A stretch of DNA of 64,000 bases, from positions 1-64,000 of the forward strand of contig JAGPYM010000001.1 in NCBI GenBank assembly GCA_020736575.1, read 5' to 3'. This DNA is from Thelonectria olida. Its lineage: Eukaryota > Ascomycota > Sordariomycetes > Hypocreales > Nectriaceae. The notes below the pieces were generated by a model that was not told where the DNA came from, made no database searches, and worked only from the letters and a program-made list of their open reading frames with translations. Below, in pieces: positions 45,428 to 57,920 of this stretch (the first letter of the stretch is position 1; each line of letters begins with the position of its first letter). Made by a program: the position numbers and the translations under genes.

Positions 45428-46947
45428 GGCGTGGTGCGGAGGGGGAGGGGAGGGGAGGAGGGGAAGATGGAAGATGGGAGGGATGAGGCCCTAAATTCGG
45501 ACGAAGAGACTGAGGGTATCACAAGGCGAGAACAAGCAGGAGAATAAAGCAATGGGACGGCAACGATTGTGCGGCGGTTGGACCGGCTCACTCAGGACGT
45601 CATTGACATGGAGCGATAATGGCGTGGGCGGACTAGTGGATGAAGAGGAGAGGAGGAAGCGCGATGAAATGGTTGGTGGTCAGAGAGGTGGAGGGCGCGG
45701 AGGTGGATGCTAAGGGCCGAGGATGCCCAGGATGAGTTCCCGTAAAACGCAGCGAATGCCACTGTAAGCTCACCTCTGTAACTGCTCAGGTACAGATGGA
45801 TGGACTTCTGTGCGTCCTGCAAGGTTGCGACCACAGCACTGAAAGAAGATGCCGGGTTCCAGTGCATGTTAGGGAACGGCCCTCACTGATCAAATCCATT
45901 TTCATCATCAGCTCAGACATCCATTACGGAACCTTACTCATACGCCAAATCACCCGATGATGGCGGTGAATTCCATCCCTGCATACCACCTTTATCATTT
46001 ATCAACAGTCTTTAAAAGCCCACCCCTCACGCTCGCCCACCTCCTCTATTCTTCTCCTTTCCCCTTATCAACTAAACTTGGGCGTGATGTGACCGTTAAG
46101 CTAGCATATTGGGTCCTCCGCTTCGGCGGGAGCATGCTGAAATGTCCTGGCACAACCTCACCACTGTCGAGGGGCAATTTGAAGGAATCTGATCCAAGCC
46201 TTTGGTTGATCTTTTCGTTCCCATATCTTTGCTTACTTGAGGACCTCCCTGAAAGGTCTCGTTCACCTATATATTTCCATCCTTTATCTCGTGGCCAGTG
46301 TAGATGGAATCTTCCATCGCATTTATTGTTTGTTGTTCGTGTAGATAGCTCGTGTTTCCTGTACAATAAATATGGAACACAGATTGGGGATGCTCCATCG
46401 TGACCGCCCACCACTCGTGGTATCTTCACCCGAAGGGCCGCCATCTGCCAAATTGAACTTGTAGCACCGAGGAGGGAGTCAGCGATGCAGCGTCGAAATT
46501 CTCAGTTACTGCTGAAATATTGGTAAGCGTCATAGATGTCACCGCTGTGGCGCGCCAACGCCTGAATCGCAACTAGGCACAAACCCCCGCATCTGGGGCA
46601 ATTGAATTATGAGGTGAAAATGATTCCCAAGAGCAGATCGTTGACTAAAGGTAATGAATAGTCATTATGTGATGGCAGATATGCAAGGGCAAGAAAAAAG
46701 ATCGAGGACGCCCCCTTGACCTTCTCTCTGTTCAGCACCAGGGGCAGCATCGGGGACACAGCACACATAAATTTGATTTGGGAAAACCCCAGCATCCGAG
46801 CATCATCGATTCCATTTTTGAATGCTACATGCCAGAACCCCTGCCGGTACGACTGTAGAAACCAGAAGGGCGTAAAAAAAGACCCAACCCGTAGACTCCG
46901 AATGCAGCCTCCTCTCAAGACCGAAATGTCATCGTTGTCCACCTGGT
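45428..46947. other. SHMT promoter / RPL19 3' flank
   Basis: 1.5 kb. A G-rich purine stretch (about 45420-45480) directly precedes the SHMT ATG, i.e. a pyrimidine-rich leader on the SHMT strand. Frames at 45957-46403 (+) and 46046-46444 (-) overlap each other and have no motif, so neither is called. Confidence 0.45.
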
Positions 46948-47744
46948 TTACTCGTCGGCGAGGAGAGCATTTCGCTTCGCCGCTTGCCTCTCCAACTTGC
47001 GCTCGCGAGCGGCCTTGTTCTTCGCACGCTTGGCGTCCATCTCCTCTTGGAGAGCACGCTCGCGCTGCTTCTCGGCCTTGGCACGGTGGATCTGTTCGTC
47101 TCCATGTCAGCTGGTGCCCTGCTTCCTCACGGCCGTCCTGGCCTGGTGGAGTGGTATAACGTACGTGCTCAACGAGGGCACGCTTGTGCTTGAAGGTGTT
47201 ACCCTTGCTGCTGTGGTAGAGCTCGTGGTAGAGGTGCTTGTCGATCTTGCCGCTGGCACGGTACTTGACAAGAAGGCGGCGGAGGACTCGGAGGCGACGC
47301 ATCCAGAGGACCTGGCTGGGCATACGAGCGTCGGCGGTACCCTTGCGCTTACCGTGGCCACGGTGTCGGCCCTCTCTTCGGGCAAGGTTGAGCTCACGAG
47401 CACGGGATCGCGAGTGCTGGGTCACGGGCTTTCGGATGATGAGACCATCGGCGATGAGCTTTCGGATCGTCTGGCGAGAGTTGGCGTTGGAGATCTCGCT
47501 CTGCTCGTTGGGGTCGAGCCAGATCTTGCGCTTACCGCTGCCAACGACGGCGGCAGCGAGACGCTTCTGAGTTCGCAAGTTGACCCTGTGTAGAAAAAAA
47601 AAAGTTTATATGTTAGCCAATGGCTCTTCTCTTATCGGCGGTGCTTCTCCCCGTTCGAAATCAACAGCAGCATCATCAATCCAGTTGTTTCTAGTGCGCG
47701 GGCATCGAATCGCAACATCGGGCGTCATCTTGGGTGACTTACAT
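46948..47744 (-). CDS. RPL19: 60S ribosomal protein L19 (eL19)
   Basis: Exons 47743-47744, 47165-47585 and 46948-47091 give 188 aa, as expected for eL19. Family features: [63 protein letters not shown] and a long basic C-terminal helix ending [17 protein letters not shown]. The start codon itself is interrupted: exon 1 contributes only AT, and the G follows a 157-nt intron (GTAAGTCACC donor, CTACACAG acceptor). The open frame continues past the second donor for a further 180 codons into intron and 3' sequence, which is a read-through artefact and not the protein. Confidence 0.96.
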
Positions 47745-48402
47745 CTTGATTGTCGTTTGTGGTGACGGCCGGGTCCTCGATGGGTGATGGATGAAGTCTG
47801 AGAGGGGTGTGGGAGGCTTCGAATTTCTCGGTCACGCACAATCCTCTCGGGGTTTGTGGGTTCACGTGCGCTAAGACCCATCTACTGCCCTAAGCGAAGA
47901 AATGGTGAGAGTCATCGGCGTGGACTCACGTGACCCTGACTAAGCCGCGCCGTCGCAACTCTTAGGTTTGTGTGCTACCACCCACCCCACAATAGCACGA
48001 ATCCATATCAATTGATTTAACGTGTGGATCATGATGCCCTCAGCTCGACATTCTCCGATCTCCGGGTCTTTGCCGACATATCTAATGTTCCTCGTCCAAT
48101 TGATGGCCACCTTGGGGATATTCTAACATGATTCAGATCAAAGATGAGATTCTCTCTTGTTTCATAAATGCTACCTGTCTGTGAAGAACAATACCGACCT
48201 GCCGTGTTGGTCCAGAAAAACTCGCTTCATGATTTGCACCCTTTGCAGTACTTAAATACATTGATAAAACTAACCATGGTATATTTGTAATACTCCATTC
48301 ATCTCGTTTCATTTAATACTTTTGTTGTACCTAGACAAAAAATAACATCGTAATGCTGGCGATGTTTCATAGCAATGCCCTCACTCGTCGTCCTTACAGA
48401 GT
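47745..48402. other. RPL19 promoter region / GCN1 3' flank
   Basis: Besides the TTAGGGC element at 47886, two CACGTG E-boxes lie near 47860-47935 (GTTCACGTGC and CTCACGTGAC) within the RPL19 upstream region. The rest is AT-rich 3' flank of GCN1. Confidence 0.5.
47886..47893 (-). promoter_or_regulatory. TTAGGGCA element upstream of RPL19
   Basis: TTAGGGCA on the RPL19 strand, about 142 bp upstream of the split start codon and flanked by CACGTG words. It matches the core seen upstream of RPL18 and RACK1. Confidence 0.35.
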
Positions 48403-51400
48403 TCAGGCAAACGCATCGGCTCCAACGTCAACTTTTCCCACGCTCCAAATCTCGCGCTCATCTTCCACCTCATCATTCGAAAGGCCCAGTCCTCCCTGGC
48501 CTCCCTCGGCCTCACGTCTTTCACGGGCCTGGTTGCCCAGTCTCATTGCCACACGCTTGAAGTAGTCGCCCATGCTCCTCTTCGTATTGGGCGGCAGCTC
48601 TGCTCCAGGCCCAGTCAGGAACTTGTCAAAAACACGACTTTCTTCATCTGCAACGCTAAACAACTCTACAAATGCTGCTTCCGCTGCGAGTTTGACAGGA
48701 ATAACTGGATCTCGGACGCTCGCAAAAATTGGGGGAGCCAGGAGTGATACGTGGGGTCGAACCATATCCATATCGTTTCGGCTCAGAGTGCGTATGATGA
48801 CCAATGCAAGTCGTCGTGAGTCAGTGGGGTTGCCTGGTTGAATGACCGCAGCCAATGCTTCGAAAATGGCTTTGGTGGACTCAAAGCTCTTGGGCGGAGG
48901 AGACAAGAGGTACTTGCCAGTCGCCAGAATGGTGTTGTCAGCCACGAACACCTTTGCATATGTTAGTCAGTCTACCTTCGATGCTGGCATGACACAATAA
49001 CTTACATTCTTGCTTATGATGCCCTGGTAAAGGAGGTCGGGAATGTCATCCGCTAAGGGGCCTTGCAGAAGAGTGTCGCGAGACTCAACCAGAACAGCGT
49101 TGAGAGCGAGCACCGACGAGTTGCTGAATTGGGATGTGACTACTCGGTTCTTGAGCAAGCTGGTGGCAGCATCCTCTGGGACGTTTCTGATCAAAGCGCC
49201 GAGAAGCTTAGCGTTAGTAATAGTCATGGCCTCGTCTCTCTCATCTGTCTCCATATCGATCAGGCTCAGAACGGCAGCCCGAGACGCCTCTCCCATGTTA
49301 GCACCAGCCTTGCTGATGACCTCGTACAGTGCGCGAAGCATGGCTGTCTTGACGCCAGGATCCGCCGTCTTGGAACCGGTGACAAGTTCAGCAATCAAAG
49401 GATCGATACGGGGAGTGTACTTAATTAGAGTACCCAATGCCTTTGCGGCTCTTGACCGGAGGACCTCACTCGACGTGTCAGCCAATGATTTGGCAAAGGT
49501 ACGCTGAAGCTGCGGCAAGAATGGCTTTAGAGCAGCTGGCATCTTTTCAAGCAGATTGTTGAGAGTCAGAAGAATAGCCGCCTTGACTTCCGTAGCACGC
49601 TCTGATACTACTCGAATAAGAGGACCAGTGATTTGAGTAACGAATGGCTTCAAAGACGCCTCACTGGTACGGTCGACAATATCAGAGATACCAAGGGCTG
49701 CTTGTACACGCTGGTCTGCAGTACCATTCATCAAACCCTGCAAGAAGATGGGCAGAATAGCGCTGATACCCTTGGGAAGCTCGAAGCCCCGCAAGTTGGA
49801 TCCGGCAACACCGACGCGCTGGAGCGTCTGTCGGGTGGACACAACGAGAGATTCCATGACCTCTTTTCGCAGCTTTTTGGTGAATTGGCTGAGAGCTGTC
49901 CAGGATGACTTCACAACGTCCTCATCGGAATCATCGAATGAGTTGAGCAAGGACCTGATTATATCCTGGTTGTATCTCGAATAGTCCACACTGGCCGCGG
50001 CGAAGAAGTTGCCCAGGTGGCGAGCAGTGGCCGACCTGCGACGATGGTCCTCATGCTTCAGGAGCTGTAGGAGAACGTTCATTACTGTGTTTAGGCCATC
50101 GTATTCGTCAATGGACTGAATGACAGTATCGAACGAAGCCTCCAGTTCCTCGCGGAGGTCAACTTCCTTGCAGTTGATCTCATTATCCATGAGCGAGTTG
50201 ATAATATTGGGAAGACGCCTATTCATAGCAGGACCAGCAACCTTGGACAAGGAGGCCAAAGCCTTGGCATCGAAGGCGGAGATCGGAGGAGTCGTGAGAG
50301 TAGGGATGAGGTTTGGAAGGATAATATTCGATCGGGTAGTCTCGGTGAGCAAGGTGAGAAGTGCTGACAGCGCATTGTCTGCTTCGTCCTCAGAACGAAG
50401 GAGGTTGAGCAGGAAGGGCAGCACTTGGTCGACCGCTCGCTTTCCGAGAATTTGCTGTAGAGAGTCAAACGCCTCAGCAGCAGCTTCTCTAACATCCTCG
50501 TCAGAGTCTGTGAGCGCAGTACGAACGACCGAAATAAGAGTCTTCTCGTGATCCTCCAATGCCTCAGGGGAAGCAGAGGCAATAAGCTCTCGGAGAGCCA
50601 GGCAGATACCTTGCTTTGCATCTGTGTCGGTTGATGTTTGCAATCCTTCCTCAAGCGTGGGAAGAAGACTGGCAAGAACACCGTCGCCAGCCTTGCGAAT
50701 GAGTTCTCCGAGGGCATTGCTCGCAATGACCTTGTGCTCCATGTTGGAGCTTCCCAGGCGTCGGATGAGAAGTTGTGTGAGGTTGGGCACCAGTTCTTTG
50801 AGTGTTCTCGGGCCGTGAACCAGAACCTTCCACACACCAACGGCCGCTGCGCGCACGGCACTCGCTGTGTCACAGCGGCACACGTACAGAGCAGAAAGAA
50901 TCTTGTTGCGTTTCTCCTCTCCGAGAACTTCCTTAAGAGATGCGCTTGCCTCCTTGATGTTTTCATCCTCGTCACCAGGTTCAGCGTTGGCTTTGATACC
51001 AGTGAGGTTGAAGAGAAGATCACCAACAAGCTCAACCGAACTGAGTCGAATCCTGTAGCTGTCGTCTGCAAGGCCACGCTCGAGCTCGGGAAGCAGCAGA
51101 TCAACGGCTCGGACAGCGAAGTTCTTGACCAAGAGACGACCCGCACGGAGGGCAGTCTCTCGAATAGACTCAATGTCGTCGGCCAGGCCGGCAAGGATAG
51201 GGGGGACAATACGGCCAAGGTAGTTGGAAAAGCTGTTTCCGAAGCAAACGGGAAGGAAGATGAAGAGAGACATGAAACCCTCGCGAACAGCAGGTTTCGA
51301 AGACTCGACGTTTTGAAGAATGGTGGGAAGAGTTTCTTCCAAACGTGTTGTACCGAGACCAGCCAGAACCTCACTGAGGGCCTGTGCGGATCCGAGTCGG

Positions 51401-54400
51401 TCGCCTGCTCCAGTGTCGGACTTGAGAGTTTGCATAAGACTAGGGATGAGATCGGGCAGAGTGTCCTCGCCGAGCTTCTCAACCAGCGAACCCAATGCCC
51501 TGGACGCCGTAGCTCGTGTGGTCGGAACGGGATCGACTGCAGCAAGTTTCAGACCAGCAACAAGAACGGGAAGATGCATGATGACATCCTTCTTCTCAGT
51601 GAGATGTGCAAGACTGCCAATGACTTGGGCTGCCTTGCGCTTAGTGTTTGAACGATCACCCAGACCACGCTGCAAGATTCGAGTAACGAGTGCAAGAGAA
51701 GGCGCATCCAGGTAATGGACGAACTGGACCTTGATGAGCGAATCCAGGGCCTCATCAGTGTACTTGGTAGGATCGCTGAGAGCCTTGAGGATGATGCCCA
51801 CCAGACCCTTGATTTCAGGGTTGTTAATGACCTCACCGAATCTCTTCAAGCTTCGGTTGGCAGCAGCTCTGACCTCCTTGTGACTGTCGTTCAAAACAGC
51901 CGTTAGGGGTGGGATGATGTCGGGCAGGCTGTTTGCCAGCTGCTGGGGGTCGAGGTATGCCATGGCACCGAGGAGGTCACAAGCTCCCTTCTTGCTGCGC
52001 CACTGCTGATCGTCGAGGCCTTCCAGGAGAGTTGGCATGATTCGCTTTACACCAAAGGAGCTCAACTTTCCAAAGCAGGACTTGGCAGCAGCTAGGCAGG
52101 CTTCTCGAACATCGGCGTTGCTGTCGCCAAACCCTGTCAAGAGTTGGGGAACGATTTGGATGACATAGGGCTCAAATAGGCGGCCGAGCATGCTTGAAAG
52201 AAGCTCATAGGCGATCAGAGCGGCCTCGCGTTGGTGAGGCTCCTTTTTGTTTTCCATAGCGCCATGGAGTGTTGACATGATGCGATACTCCCGGAGTGCC
52301 GAAGTTCCTCTACCCATCACCAAACCAGCCAATCCGTAGGCAGATCCTCGTTGAACGGCATACTTCTTCGATGAGACCAATTCATCCATGATTTGTCCAA
52401 AGTATTTGGATGACTTTTCACGGCAGGCTCGGATGAGAGGAGGGAGACACTCTGCAATGGCAAATTGCACAGTCTCCGAGGGAGTGCTGAGCGTGACTAT
52501 AAGTCGATCAACAACGATAGGAATCTTTGGGTCACCGGCGTTGAGGTGACGAGCCAAAGCACCATACATAATGATGACGGCTTCGTTGACGCGGTCGGAC
52601 TCTTCGGTGTTCTTATCTGGCTGCTCCAGAGCCCGTTCAAACTTCTTCATGAGACGATCGAGAATTGCTTTGCCACGTACTTCGATGGTTCTGATGGCCG
52701 CATCGAGCATTTCACTTCGAACCGCTCCATTTTTGTCTCCCAACGGCCCAGACTCGATCAAGAAGTCAAAGAATGAATCCAATTGAGCAGTTTGGATGAC
52801 AGGGGCAAGTTCCTTGAAAGCAGTAGCAATTCCTTGCCTGGCCTCCCATGGATCAGAGAGGTCCATCTTCTTGGGCATGCCGAACTCATCAAGAACTTGG
52901 ACCCGGGGCTTCGCGAGCTCTTGATAAGTTGAGTTCAATTTAGTGAGGACAACATCCAACGCATTAGTATTTGCCTTGGCGGCCTCTGATAAGGATCGAG
53001 CTGCTGCGCGACGAAGCTGCGCGTCTTTGCTCTCAAGGAAGGGGAGCATCCTCAAGGGCACCTCTGCGTTGACTTTGAACCCGCTTTCTTCCCAGATTTC
53101 TAGACCAAGATCTTGGTTTTCTTCCTCATCATCATGGCACGCCAACCAGATCTCGTCAGTGTAGCTGAGCTCACTCATATCAACTTCGGCACTGATCGAC
53201 TGTAGAACCGTTGACCTAACTCGAGTTTCTGGCACAAGGGCACCCTTGGCCAGGACGATCATCTCGTCTTTGTTCATGTTTGGGGCTATACAGCGACACA
53301 TGTCGGCAAAGCAATCCTTGATGAGTTTGAAGTGCTGAGCATACGCCTGCATGGAGCTGATCAGGGCCGACAGAACTTCGGCTCTGGGAACAGCTTCATC
53401 TACGCAGACATCAGTATGGAAGGAGAGAATTTCCGTTACCAGGACGAGCTGCGCATCTGCATCATCACCCGTTTTGCCGATCCCACCTCTGCGAAGAACA
53501 TCGAGCAGAAGGGGAAGAGCATAAATGAGAGAGACGGGGTCGAATGGACGTTGTTCACCAGCAAACCTCAGCCGATACAACACTCTTGTGACGAGATCCT
53601 CCAGAGGTTCCTCGCTGTAGTTATCCGGCAAAGAGGTTCCTCGGGCCCGTAGGGTGGCGGCTCCGATGAATGGCCTCATGGAACCCAAACGGGGTGTTAC
53701 CTTTTCGGAGCAAGTGATGAAGGCTAATGGTGCCGCATTGCCTGTGACGAGGTTGGCGCCTGCATCGATTACCTCGACTAGAAGTGAGACAGCCGTGCCA
53801 AGCCACTGCGTGGCATCTGTTGGGGGTCCAGTGGCCAGGCTCTTAATAATGCCAATGCCACGTAGGAGTCTTGCCTCGAGTTCTCGGATTGACTGTCTGA
53901 GCTGGGTCTCTTTCTTTAGTTGAGCATTCACCTTTGCCGTCTCGTCAGCAGTGAGCTTCCGTTGCTGACCCTTCTTCTTTTCGATCTGGCATCTGAGTTC
54001 TTCTTCCCATTTCAAAATGTCATAGTCCTTATTGTTCTTGTCTACAGGCTGTTGTGCCTTCTTTGCGAGGACATCGACAAAGCAGGTGCCCTCGGCAGTC
54101 CTAAAAATGGCTGCTTCAACAGGTCCAATATCTTTCAGTTGTTCAGCGTCGAGATCACGACCGAGTGATTCCATTAGGCGGGGGATGATCGTTGTAGGAG
54201 CCACAAAGGCCAAGTCGGCGGCAGCGTTGTACGCTGCGATCTTGATTGTGCCAGACTTTTGTTCGAAGGAAGTTCTGCTGTCAATCTCCTTCAGAAGATC
54301 ATCTTGATACTTGCGTACGAGATCACCCGGGTCAAGTTCCATTCGAAGGCAGAGATCAATCCAGTTTGCTCTCGGGATCAGCTCTGGGCGTGCTAGTACG

Positions 54401-56544
54401 AGCAGCGAGCAAGCCAGGAGCTCGCGCTCCTCATTAGTGATGCTGTGACCGGACTTCTCCACCTCCTTTGGAGGAGGGCAAATCGCTTTTACAACTTGTA
54501 CTAGGTTGAGGGCGTCAGCCTGATGGTCTTTGTCTTGAGCTGGGGTTTCTTGAAGATGGGCCCAGAGTCCACTGATAATGAATCCTGGGGTCAGACTTGG
54601 CTTCTGCACATAGAGTCCAAACAAATCTTTGGATACATCTTGCTGGACCTTGGAAGGAATAGAATGAGCAGTGATCAGATGGATGATGGCCTCGGACCAA
54701 GCTAAGATGACCGAAGTATCAGAGTCGCTTTTCAGGTCATGGAAGATGGCAGTCAGAGCACGGGCAAACCACCGCAAGTCCTCTTCTCCCGTCACTTTAG
54801 AGTAGACACGGTGGTTTAAAAGAACCGCATGCTTGGGGTCTAGAGTGAGACAATGCTTGGGAACGGCGGTTTTGGACAGCGCCGCGGCGGCGGAAGTGCT
54901 TGGCAAGCGGGCATGTACCAGAGGAGCAACGGCAGCGAGAATGTAGGTACCTACGACGAGGCCATTTTGAGCCACCGTTGCGGGGTTTGCAGTAGCCTCG
55001 GTGAAAGTAGGAATGATTTTTGGTATCACAGATTCAGCGAATGCCGTCATTCCAGGTGTTACTGATTCTGCTTCTTTGAAGGCCTGGATAACAGAACCCG
55101 TGCGCAGTAGCCAGGCTTTGCGAGAGGGGGGCTTCTTATCTGCCAGGCCTTTGGAGAAAGCGTCCAAGACAGGCTTTGGAACCTCAGCGTCATCCTTCAA
55201 AAGAAAGATGACAACACGCGCCAAAGCGGCGGTCTCAGCCACCAGTGCGCCTTCATTGCCCTCCTTGCCGGCCACGATCCCAAGGGCGTTGGCAACCTTT
55301 TCAGCACTAGCTTTGGATAACGGTGCGACCTCAAGCATTTGAGCGTGCAGGACTCGATGATCCGCGGACGCAAGCTTGCCACCCTTCAAGGGAGTTGCAA
55401 TCTCGTCAACGACACGAGCCACAGCGTCTACATCATGACATCGAGTCACAATGGAGCTGAAAGCAGCAATGGCTCCGGCGCGAATCGCGGGGTTAGATGA
55501 CTTGATATTCGACAAAATGGGTTTGAGGAGCTTCTTGTCGAGGATTTGAGAAAGATCAAGGCTCTCAGGCAAGGATTGGATAAGAGGAGTCAGGACACCA
55601 CCGAGGATGACCTCAGGGGCACGAAGGAGACCTTTCTCGAGGGCAGGCACCAGCTCTTTGGAGACTTCATCTAACGAAGCAAAGGAGACAAAGAAATCTC
55701 CAAGGCCTTGGACTAGATGTTCTGGGATAGAAGTCCGAGATCCTACAATCTCCCTAGCAAAGAACTCGTAGTATTTTGGTTTGCAGGACTCAAGCACGGG
55801 CTTGAGATGGTCCTTGCGGGATGATACGCCGGCGATGACACCTAGAAGGACGGAGGTCTTGGCAGTCGACTGGCTGCCCTTGGCAGTGAGAATATTGACG
55901 GCTTCAGGAAGACGCTTTTTATAGGATTCGGTATGGGACAATAGCTTCCGCAAGCCTCTCCTGGTAACGACGAGGGCCGAGTGGGCCACCGACTTTCTGG
56001 AAACGGGCTGATGACATTTTTCCAAGGCGTCGGCGTCAGCGAGCAGGATATCTTTGGCGAGCTCATCCCAGAGCGGACTCTCGGCTAGATGCTGCATGAA
56101 AAGTCCGCACCATTCCACAAGAACGAATGCGCTCGAGGGAGCAATGCCATGCTTCTGGGCCTCGCGGCGAAGGGCGGCGACGAGGGGTGTGAGAATCTTG
56201 GAATCGGGACCGGCAGCGATAACGGACACCAAGCATTTCTGGACAGCAAGTCGGGATTGGCGATCGTTGTACAAGGCGTGAGTGGCGAACAGAACCTGAA
56301 TAAGTCGAAGAAGGTCGGCGTTGTCAAGGGCTGGAAACAGCGTTAGTGGGATGTTTAAGCTTGGGGTCAGAGAGAGGGGAGCTCCAAGGGTTGGCGCACA
56401 TTTGTGGACGATCTTCTCGTCGATTGTGCGCAGCTGAGAAATTCGCAGAGTAGTTGAGGAGGAGATCAAGGCCCTCTTAATGGCGTCGACGTCGAGGCTG
56501 GCGGAGGCGCCATTGGCGTTGGCATTGGGTTCGACTTTAGACAT
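48403..56544 (-). CDS. GCN1: Gcn1, activator of the eIF2-alpha kinase Gcn2
   Basis: Exons 49006-56544 and 48403-48951 (54-nt intron) give 2695 aa, close to yeast Gcn1 (2672). A giant HEAT-repeat solenoid that binds translating or collided ribosomes and the RWD domain of Gcn2, switching on the amino-acid starvation response. HEAT-type helical pairs run through the protein; the eEF3-like central region is visible around AAKSCFGKLSSFGVKRIMP, LLEGLDDQQWRSKKGACDLL and HKEVRAAANRSLKRFGEVI, followed by repeats such as PTTRATASRALGSLVEKLGE and the Gcn2-binding part. Nearly the whole protein is one 7.5-kb exon; only the last 183 residues are separate. The ATG at 56544 (MSKVEPNANANG) is the first in frame. 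It is divergent from the DHX29-like helicase. Confidence 0.97.
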
Positions 56545-57920
56545 TTTGGGGAACGGACGCGGGAGCCTGTTGCGAAGAAATCATCTGGGGCTACCAGAGC
56601 TCGCAAAGGCCAGGAGGAGTGAGTGCGGATGGCGAGTCGGATGTGGGCGTTAGCGGGGTTTGGTGATGTTCTGGTGGTGTTTTCAGGCACCAAATTCGTG
56701 GATATTTCCAGAGGAAGAGAAACGGTTGGAACAAATATCAACATGGACTGACCCCACGTCAAGATGCCCAGGAAAGTGCCCCGCCTTGAGCTGGGGCTTT
56801 CCTGTCGCGGTTGGTCGGTTGGTGGTATTTTTACAACGACGGCTCCATTTTCACCGCTCTCCTCCAGCGAGCACGAAGCACGAAGGTTAGGATAGTAGGT
56901 AATTATTAGAGAACGTAGTTGCGATATTAAGGATGGAATCCACTCGAGCATAGGTAGAAGTAACTCATCATCATGTATGGGTAGAATTCGCAGGTTTTCA
57001 TCTCGCTCACCCAAGTACCAATAGAATGAATTGTGTACGTAGGTATCTGGCACGATGCTGGCTGCAACGACCAACGCTTACACTAACTAAACTACCAATC
57101 GATACGTGTATAACTACCTACCTAAGTAATGAGGCACTTAGGCAGCTGACTAGGTAGGTATTTCGCATTTTTCTCCATTACTCAGGGAGGCATTCTTCAT
57201 TGACTTCCTTCCAAAAACTCAGAAATGCTCCAAATGCCTTTCGAGCTTCTCATTACACCATGAATGTGGGGGCTCAGATAGGTACCTATAGATACAGGTC
57301 CTGGTGCCTCACCTACCTAGGTACTAGGGAGTTAGTCAGGTAGTGAAAGCCCATCACCAGCACCTACCTAAAGCCCGTCGTCGAGGTGGTCGGTCAATAA
57401 CGAAACTGGCAGAACCGTTCAATTTCTTCCTTCATACCTTTGAGTATCTTAGTTAATTGATTGCCGTACGTCACTTAAAATAAACAGCAATCTTTACCCA
57501 TCTAATAGCCCAATGCCTTTGGCAAGGTACCATTAAGGTTGCATGCCCGAGTAACGTCCCTGAGGTACCAACCTCAAGCAGCTCCCATAGGTTCTTTTCA
57601 GCTTCTCCTCGGCCTGACTCAGACATGTCACCCAACAAGACAATCCATGAAGAATTATGCATGAGAGAGCAAGAAAAAAACCGTAGCGTCACGGCGCCCA
57701 CTTCCTCTCTCCCCGGTTCTGTTTCGCACCCATTCCTCCATTGCCCCAAATCCAATTCCCCCACTACCAAGTCACTGGCCCACAGCGCCTCTACCTTAGG
57801 TAAATTCCTCACTAAGCCAACGACCTCCAACTTCCAGGTTCCATCAAAAACACTCTCTCCCGCCTCAAGTCCTATCTCTTTCACGAGCCTCGCTCTAAAA
57901 CCTCCGACAATCTGCCGCCC
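56545..57920. other. Divergent region GCN1 / DHX29-like gene
   Basis: 1.38 kb with both promoters. The centre (57040-57380) is dense in CTACCTA/TAGGTAGGT/GGTACCT words (see the repeat entry). An ATG at 57625 opens a 137-codon frame that overlaps the helicase ATG out of frame; if transcribed it would be an upstream frame. No gene is called. Confidence 0.5.
57040..57380. repeat. AGGT/ACCT-rich degenerate repeat patch
   Basis: CTACCTACCTA, TAGGTAGGTA, GGTACCTA, CTACCTAGGTAC and ACCTACCTAAA occur within about 300 bp. They are built from the ACCT/AGGT tetramer on both strands and are interspersed rather than perfect tandem. Similar words are scattered in other intergenic spots (14725, 14866, 15545, 21530, 22425, 36721). 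Confidence 0.6.

Noticed and set aside
45957..46444. Opposed open frames of 148 and 132 codons
   Set aside because: They overlap on opposite strands, have no domain and no splice partners; likely chance.
46607..47578. A 323-codon frame containing RPL19
   Set aside because: The part after 47165 is read-through into the second intron and 3' region; the true last exon is in another frame at 46948-47091.
50223..51651. Long frames antisense to or out of frame with GCN1 (440 and 337 codons)
   Set aside because: They shadow the GCN1 exon, whose HEAT-repeat protein is unmistakable; their translations are compositionally biased.
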